Of a stretch of DNA of 58,267 nt, positions 53,443 through 58,267 are shown one piece after another (the first letter of the stretch is position 1; the number at the start of each line of letters is the position of its first letter). This DNA comes from Pseudomonas oryzihabitans NBRC 102199 (lineage in GTDB: Bacteria; Pseudomonadota; Gammaproteobacteria; Pseudomonadales; Pseudomonadaceae). The notes under the pieces were generated by a model that worked only from the letters and a program-made list of their open reading frames with translations, ran no database searches and was not told the origin of the DNA. The stretch lies in contig NZ_BBIT01000008.1 of NCBI RefSeq assembly GCF_000730625.1, positions 1-58,267 of the forward strand, in the 5' to 3' direction. The position numbers and the translations under genes are program-made.

Positions 53443-54150
53443 CTACACCAACACCCGCACCGCCCCCGCCTCCCCCTCTTCCCCACCAAACCAGCGTGCA
53501 TAGCCCAGGGTCGCCTGGGCGTGCTCGCGCATGATGCCCTCGGCACGGGCGCCCTGGCCGCGCACCAGGGCATCGAAGACCGCATGGTGCTGCAGATGGG
53601 CGAAGTTGAAGCGGCGGTATTCGCGCTCGAGATTGTCGGCATCCACCGCCAGGGCGCTCACCGAGGCGAAGGGCAGATGCTCGTGGCGGCCCAGGGCCAG
53701 GCCGATGGCCGGATTGCCGCTCGCCGCGACGATGGCCTGGTGGAAGGCCCGGTTGAGATCGTGGTACTCCTCCAGATCCTCCAGCAGCACATGCCCCTTG
53801 GCGAACAGCAGATCGCCCCGGCGCAGGCAGTCTTCCAGCCGGGCGCGCGTCGGCGCGTCCAGGCCACGCTCGGCGGCCTGGCGCGCGGCCAGGCCCTCCA
53901 GCACCCCGCGCACCTCCACGGCACCCTCCAGATCGGCACCGGTCAGCGCCCGCACCTGATAGCCGCGGGCACCGCTGCGCTCCAGCAGGCCTTCCTCGGC
54001 CAGGGTGCGCAGGGCCAGGCGCACCGGCATGCGCGACACGGCGAAGCGTTCGGCGGTGGGAATCTCCGCCAGGCGCTCACCCGCGCCCAGTTCGCCGGAC
54101 AGGATCATCTGCCGCAGAGCGGCCAGTACCCGCTGTCCCGGCTTGCTCAT
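53443..54150 (-). CDS. vanR: GntR-family (FadR/FCD) repressor VanR
   Basis: A 235-residue regulator: GntR helix-turn-helix (GAGERLAEIPTAERFAVSRMPVRLALRTLAEEGLLERSGARGY) and an all-helical FCD ligand domain with metal-type His residues (DLNRAFHQAIVAASGNP, HLQHHAVFDAL). VanR releases its operators on binding vanillate. Convergent with vanAB, and matching operators lie in the vanA promoter region. Its ATG overlaps the stop of the LysR gene (ATGA), so both regulators probably share one transcript. Confidence 0.87.
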   Translation of the reverse strand: MSKPGQRVLAALRQMILSGELGAGERLAEIPTAERFAVSRMPVRLALRTLAEEGLLERSGARGYQVRALTGADLEGAVEVRGVLEGLAARQAAERGLDAPTRARLEDCLRRGDLLFAKGHVLLEDLEEYHDLNRAFHQAIVAASGNPAIGLALGRHEHLPFASVSALAVDADNLEREYRRFNFAHLQHHAVFDALVRGQGARAEGIMREHAQATLGYARWFGGEEGEAGAVRVLV

Positions 54151-55052
54151 GGCTGTCCTTCTCCTTCATTGATCTCGGCCAGCAGCCACTGCCGAAAGGC
54201 CTGCAGCGACGGCAGCCCCTCGTTGCGCGGCGGATAGACCAGGTAATAGCTGCGGCGACTGACCAGCGCCGGCCCACAGGCCAGCAACTCGCCCTGGGCC
54301 AGTTCGTCTTCCACCAGTACCCGCGGCACCAGGCCGATGCCAATGCCGGCGCGTACCGCCTGGATCAAGTGCGAGGTCAGTTCGAAACTCGGCCCCGGCC
54401 GCATCGCCCGATGCGGCAGCTCGTGATGCCGGAACCATTCGCCCCAGGCCTGGGGATTGTTGGCCACGCCCAGCAGCAGCTGGTCGGCCAGGGTGGCAGG
54501 CGTGGCGTCCGGCAATTCCGCCAGGGTCGCCGGGCTGGCGATCACCACCAGGTGCTCGGCTTGCAGCGGATGGGCACGGAGCCCCGGCCAGTCGCCGCTG
54601 CCGACGCTGATGGCGGCGTCGATCTCGCTGGCGGCGAAATCCACCGCCTGGATGCGCGAATGCAGGTGCACCAGCATGCCGGGGTGGGCGGCATAGAAGT
54701 CGCCCAGGCGCGGCAGCAGCCACTTGGAACCAAAGGTCGGCAGCACCGCCAGGCGCAGGGTGCCCTGGCCGGAGGCGAAGGCCATGGCCTGCAGGGTGGC
54801 GCTGCGAATCTGCCCCAGGGCCAGGCCCAGCTCGCGACTGTAGGCGCGACCGACATCGGTAAGGACGATCTGCCGCCCCTCGCGGCGAAACAGCGTCAAT
54901 CCCAGCAACTGTTCCAGGGCCTGCACCTGGCGACCGACGGCGCTCTGGGTCAGCGACAGCTCCTCGGCCGCCCGGGTATAGCTCTCATGGCGCGCCGCCG
55001 CCTCGAAGGCCAGCAGCAGCGACATGGAGGGCGTCAGGCGACGGTGATTCAT
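54147..55052 (-). CDS. LysR-family regulator (GcvA-like)
   Basis: A 301-residue LysR protein with the GcvA-type start MNHRRLTPSMSLLLAFEAAARHESYTRAAEELSLTQSAVGRQVQALEQLLG and effector domain (TLRLAVLPTFGSKWLLPRLGDFYAAHP). Divergent from the ydiJ-like gene, which it may regulate, yet it overlaps vanR by four bases downstream. This joins control of the vanillate genes and of the flavin dehydrogenase on one transcript. Confidence 0.85.
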   Translation of the reverse strand: MNHRRLTPSMSLLLAFEAAARHESYTRAAEELSLTQSAVGRQVQALEQLLGLTLFRREGRQIVLTDVGRAYSRELGLALGQIRSATLQAMAFASGQGTLRLAVLPTFGSKWLLPRLGDFYAAHPGMLVHLHSRIQAVDFAASEIDAAISVGSGDWPGLRAHPLQAEHLVVIASPATLAELPDATPATLADQLLLGVANNPQAWGEWFRHHELPHRAMRPGPSFELTSHLIQAVRAGIGIGLVPRVLVEDELAQGELLACGPALVSRRSYYLVYPPRNEGLPSLQAFRQWLLAEINEGEGQP

Positions 55053-55197
55053 TCAGGATCTTCCGGCATAGGCGGCGGAATCTTCGGTTGTGGCGCCGCC
55101 GCGCTGTGGTGAGAATGCCTACTATAGCCAGAAAAGGTCGACGCCATTCCTTCGCTCGCTGAAGGAGACGGCCGTCCGCCGCCAGAGAGCCCGCCTG

Positions 55198-58100
55198 ATG
55201 AACATGATCGCCCGCCTGCCGGCCCCGGCGCCCCTCGCCGCCGCCTACACCGACTTCCTGACCACCCTGGCCGCCAGCGGCTTCCAGGGCGAGATCGCGC
55301 TGGATCATGCCAGCCGCACGGTCATGGCCACCGACAACTCCATCTACCAGCGCCTGCCCCAGGCGGCGGTCTTTCCCAAGGACAGCGCCGACGTCCAGCG
55401 CCTGGCCCGGCTGATGGGCGAGTCGCGCTTCCAGGGCGTGGTCCTGACCCCGCGTGGCGGCGGCACCGGTACCAACGGCCAGTCCCTCACCGATGGCATC
55501 GTGGTCGACCTCTCCCGCCACCTGAACCAGATTTTCGAGATCAACGCCGCGGAGGGCTGGGTGCGGGTGCAAGCAGGCGTGGTCAAGGACCAGCTCAACG
55601 CCGCGCTCCGGCCCCACGGCCTGTTCTTCGCCCCGGAGCTGTCCACCTCCAACCGCGCCACCATCGGCGGCATGATCAACACCGATGCCAGCGGCCAGGG
55701 CAGCGTGACCTACGGCAAGACCCGCAACCACGTGCTGGAGCTGGATGCCTACCTGATCGGCGGCGAGCGCCTGCAGAGTCGCCCGGTGGACAACGCCGAG
55801 CTGGACGCCCTCTGCGCTCGCGACGACCGCACCGGCGCCGTCTATCGCTGCGCGCGGGACATTGCCGAGCAGCAGGCCGACCTGATCGAGGCGCGCTTTC
55901 CCAAGCTCAATCGCTGCCTGACCGGCTACGACCTGGCGCACCTGATCGAGGCGGATGGCCGCTTCAACCTCAACAGCGTGCTCTGCGGCGCCGAGGGCTC
56001 CCTGGCCTTTATCGCCGAGGCCAAACTCAACGTCTTGCCGATTCCCAAGTATTCGGTGCTGGTCAACGTTCGCTACGCCAGCTTCATGGATGCCCTGCGC
56101 GACGCCCGCGCCCTGATCGAACTCAAGCCGCTATCCATCGAGACGGTGGATTCCAAGGTGCTCCTGCTGGCCATGCAGGACATCGTCTGGCACAGCGTGG
56201 CGGAGTATTTCCCCGAGGACGTCGCGCGTCCCACCCTGGGCATCAACCTGGTGGAATTCAGCGGCGACGATCCCGAGGAAGTGGATGCCCGCGTCCAGGG
56301 CTTCCTCGAGCACCTGCGCCAGGACCCTACCGTCGAGCGCCTCGGCCACACCCTGGCCGTCGGCCGCAATGCCGTGACCCGGGTCTACACCATGCGCAAG
56401 CGCGCGGTGGGCCTGCTCGGCAACGTCCAGGGCGAGATCCGCCCGCAGCCCTTCGTCGAAGACACCGCGGTACCGCCCGAGCGGCTGGCCGACTTCATCG
56501 CCGAATTCCGCGCCCTGCTCGACGGCCACAACCTGCAATACGGCATGTTCGGCCACGTCGACGCCGGGGTGCTGCACGTGCGTCCGGCGCTGGATCTCAA
56601 GGACCCGCGCCAGGCGGCGCTGGTCCGGCCGATCTCCGACCAGGTGGCCGCCCTGACGCAGAAATACGGCGGCCTGCTCTGGGGCGAACACGGCAAGGGC
56701 GTGCGCTCGGAATACGCGCCGGCCTTCTTCGGTGACCTCTACCCGGCCCTGCAGGCGCTCAAGGGCGCCTTCGATCCGCACAACCAGCTCAATCCGGGCA
56801 AGATCGCCACCCCGCTCGCCAGCGGCGCCGAGTTGCTCAAGGTCGATGGCGTGACCCTCCGCGGCGAACTGGACCGCACCCTCGACGAGCGCGTCTGGCA
56901 GAGCTACGGCACCGCCATGCACTGCAACGGCAACGGCGCCTGCTACAACTACGATCCCGACGACGCCATGTGCCCGTCCTGGAAGGCCACCCGCCAGCGC
57001 ATCCATTCGCCCAAGGGCCGCGCCGCCCTGATCCGCGAATGGCTGCGCCTGCAGGGCCAGGCCGGCATCGATGTCCTGGCCCCGGCGCCGCGCGGTGCGC
57101 TGAACTGGCTCAAGGCCCTGCCGCAGCGCTGGCGCAATGGCCGCCAGGCCGAGGCGGATTTCTCCCACGAGGTCTATGACGCCATGGCCGGCTGCCTGGC
57201 GTGCAAGTCCTGCGCGGGCCAGTGCCCGATCAAGGTCAATGTGCCGGAATTCCGCTCGCGCTTTCTCGAACTCTATCACCGTCGCTATCTGCGCCCCGTC
57301 CGCGACTACCTGATCGGCTCCCTGGAATTCAGCCTGCCGCTGTTCGCCCGCGCCCCGGGCCTCTACAACGCGGTGATGGGTGCGACGCCGATCCAGCGGC
57401 TGTTCGCCGAGCGCATCGGCATGGTCGACAGCCCCCTGCTCAGCCGCTTCGACCTGGTGCCGGTCATGCATCAGTGGCAGGTCCAGATCGCCACGCCGGA
57501 GCGGTTGCTGGCGCTGAGCGAGGACGAGCGCGCCAGGACCGTAGTGGTGGTACAGGATGCCTTCACCCGCTACTTCGAGACGCCGCTCACCGCCGCCTTC
57601 CTCGAACTGGCGGCCCGGCTGGGCCAGCGGGTGTTCCTCGCGCCCTATCGCGCCAACGGCAAGCCGCTGCAGGTACAGGGTTTTCTCGGCGCCTTCGAGC
57701 GCACCGCACGGCGCAACGCCGCCCAGCTCGCCAGCCTGGCCGGCTTCGGCGTCAAGTTGGTCGGCCTCGATCCGGCCATGACCCTGGTCTATCGCCAGGA
57801 ATACCCCAAGGTCCCCGGCATTGCCCAGATGCCCGAGGTCCTGCTGCCCCAGGAATGGCTGCTGCATGTGCTGCCGAAAGAGCAGAAGGTGGTCGGCGAC
57901 AAGGTCTATCGCCTGCTCGGCCATTGCACCGAGAAGACCAACGCCCCGGCCAGCGTCAGCCAGTGGCAGCAGGTGTTCGAACGCCTAGGTCTGGGCCTCA
58001 AGCCGGAAAGCACCGGCTGCTGCGGCATGTCCGGCACCTACGGCCACGAGGCACGCAACCTGGCGACCTCCAAGGTGATCTACGACCAGTCCTGGGCCCG

Positions 58101-58233
58101 CGCCGTAGCCGTCCCGGCGGACCAGGGCGAAGCCCTGGCCACCGGCTATTCCTGCCGCAGCCAGGTCAAGCGCATCGATGACCGCCGCCTGCGCCATCCG
58201 CTGGAAGCGGTGCTGGATGCGGTGCGGGGCTGA
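55198..58233 (+). CDS. ydiJ: FAD- and 4Fe-4S-binding dehydrogenase, YdiJ family (D-2-hydroxyglutarate/D-lactate dehydrogenase type)
   Basis: A 1011-residue protein starting MNMIARLPAPAPLAAAYTDFL, close to E. coli YdiJ in length. Domains in order: FAD-binding PCMH (TPRGGGTGTNGQSL, TSNRATIGGMINTDASG; about 60-280), FAD-oxidase C-terminal domain (HVDAGVLHVRPALDLKDP, WGEHGKGVRSEYAP, FDPHNQLNPGKI), then a 4Fe-4S ferredoxin motif (CLACKSCAGQCPIKV) and cysteine-rich CCG-type segments (GHCTEKTN, TGCCGMSGTYGHE). It oxidises a D-2-hydroxyacid, passing electrons through the Fe-S part. Substrate not certain. Divergent from the LysR gene. Confidence 0.88.
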   Translation: MNMIARLPAPAPLAAAYTDFLTTLAASGFQGEIALDHASRTVMATDNSIYQRLPQAAVFPKDSADVQRLARLMGESRFQGVVLTPRGGGTGTNGQSLTDGIVVDLSRHLNQIFEINAAEGWVRVQAGVVKDQLNAALRPHGLFFAPELSTSNRATIGGMINTDASGQGSVTYGKTRNHVLELDAYLIGGERLQSRPVDNAELDALCARDDRTGAVYRCARDIAEQQADLIEARFPKLNRCLTGYDLAHLIEADGRFNLNSVLCGAEGSLAFIAEAKLNVLPIPKYSVLVNVRYASFMDALRDARALIELKPLSIETVDSKVLLLAMQDIVWHSVAEYFPEDVARPTLGINLVEFSGDDPEEVDARVQGFLEHLRQDPTVERLGHTLAVGRNAVTRVYTMRKRAVGLLGNVQGEIRPQPFVEDTAVPPERLADFIAEFRALLDGHNLQYGMFGHVDAGVLHVRPALDLKDPRQAALVRPISDQVAALTQKYGGLLWGEHGKGVRSEYAPAFFGDLYPALQALKGAFDPHNQLNPGKIATPLASGAELLKVDGVTLRGELDRTLDERVWQSYGTAMHCNGNGACYNYDPDDAMCPSWKATRQRIHSPKGRAALIREWLRLQGQAGIDVLAPAPRGALNWLKALPQRWRNGRQAEADFSHEVYDAMAGCLACKSCAGQCPIKVNVPEFRSRFLELYHRRYLRPVRDYLIGSLEFSLPLFARAPGLYNAVMGATPIQRLFAERIGMVDSPLLSRFDLVPVMHQWQVQIATPERLLALSEDERARTVVVVQDAFTRYFETPLTAAFLELAARLGQRVFLAPYRANGKPLQVQGFLGAFERTARRNAAQLASLAGFGVKLVGLDPAMTLVYRQEYPKVPGIAQMPEVLLPQEWLLHVLPKEQKVVGDKVYRLLGHCTEKTNAPASVSQWQQVFERLGLGLKPESTGCCGMSGTYGHEARNLATSKVIYDQSWARAVAVPADQGEALATGYSCRSQVKRIDDRRLRHPLEAVLDAVRG

Positions 58234-58253
58234 ACGCTCCTGCCCTATCCCTG

Positions 58254-58267
58254 ATCGCGGCCATGGG
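58254..58267. repeat. REP-like fragment at the window end
   Basis: ATCGCGGCCATGGG matches the left arm of the REP pair at 6659-6672; the element continues beyond the window. Confidence 0.6.

Noticed and set aside
55198-57924. 597-codon minus-strand frame within the ydiJ-like gene
   Set aside because: Antisense shadow; the plus-strand FAD/Fe-S protein is complete and unmistakable.

Overview
The window is about 58 kb of GC-rich DNA with compact operons, AT-poor intergenic spacers and pseudomonad-type intergenic repeats. The gene content (AtoE, LpxO, ImuA-ImuB-DnaE2, VanA-VanB, Ech-Vdh-Fcs, HpxO) points to a Pseudomonas chromosome. A lineage such as P. oryzihabitans/psychrotolerans is possible, but that is a guess from memory. 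I saw no rRNA, complete tRNA, CRISPR array, prophage or intact transposase.

Layout. (1) 0-2.7 kb: short-chain fatty acid permease, a small unknown protein, TerC-family membrane protein. (2) 2.8-8.7 kb: a quaternary-ammonium (choline/betaine type) ABC operon, a metallo-beta-lactamase-fold hydrolase, a PhnD-like protein without signal peptide, and a second paralogous betaine-binding protein. (3) 8.7-14.2 kb: urate hydroxylase HpxO, Yip1-family protein, a DODA-type dioxygenase with DoxX and a divergent LysR regulator, a YkgJ-type cysteine-cluster protein ending in a palindromic repeat, and an HU protein. (4) 14.3-19.5 kb: the mutasome operon imuA-imuB-dnaE2 behind a near-perfect LexA box. (5) 19.5-21.1 kb: lpxO and a DUF4124 protein. 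(6) 21.1-26.9 kb: a sigma-54-controlled aromatic alcohol/aldehyde operon (XylC-like aldehyde dehydrogenase, CalA-like coniferyl alcohol dehydrogenase, MetA-type outer-membrane porin) with its divergent XylR/DmpR-like activator and a MarR regulator. (7) 27.1-44.8 kb: an accessory catabolic region with three transport systems (two MFS, one ABC, one TctCBA), two amidohydrolases, an RraA-type aldolase, an SMP-30 lactonase, a D-2-hydroxyacid dehydrogenase, an FMN hydroxyacid oxidase, a wrecked acetolactate-synthase-type pseudogene, and LysR and IclR regulators. (8) 44.9-55.0 kb: a 116-bp tandem repeat, then ferulate/vanillate catabolism (ech-vdh-fcs, an aromatic-acid transporter, vanAB, vanR and a LysR gene). 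(9) 55.2-58.2 kb: a YdiJ-type FAD/Fe-S dehydrogenase.

Regions 6 and 8 together encode most of a lignin-monomer funnel: coniferyl alcohol to coniferaldehyde to ferulate to feruloyl-CoA to vanillin to vanillate to protocatechuate. Two non-coding signals tie the catabolic genes together. First, A-rich AANAANAA tracts, the known Hfq/Crc catabolite-repression target, sit just upstream of the start codon of nearly every catabolic transcription unit and are almost absent from the housekeeping genes. Second, a 13-bp palindrome, GAAATGNCATTTC, occurs (perfect or degenerate) in three divergent intergenic regions of region 7, two copies in each. It looks like the operator of one shared repressor, most simply the IclR protein encoded at its edge. 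I regard region 7, with this operator set, as the best candidate for an undescribed system; its substrate cannot be read from sequence alone.
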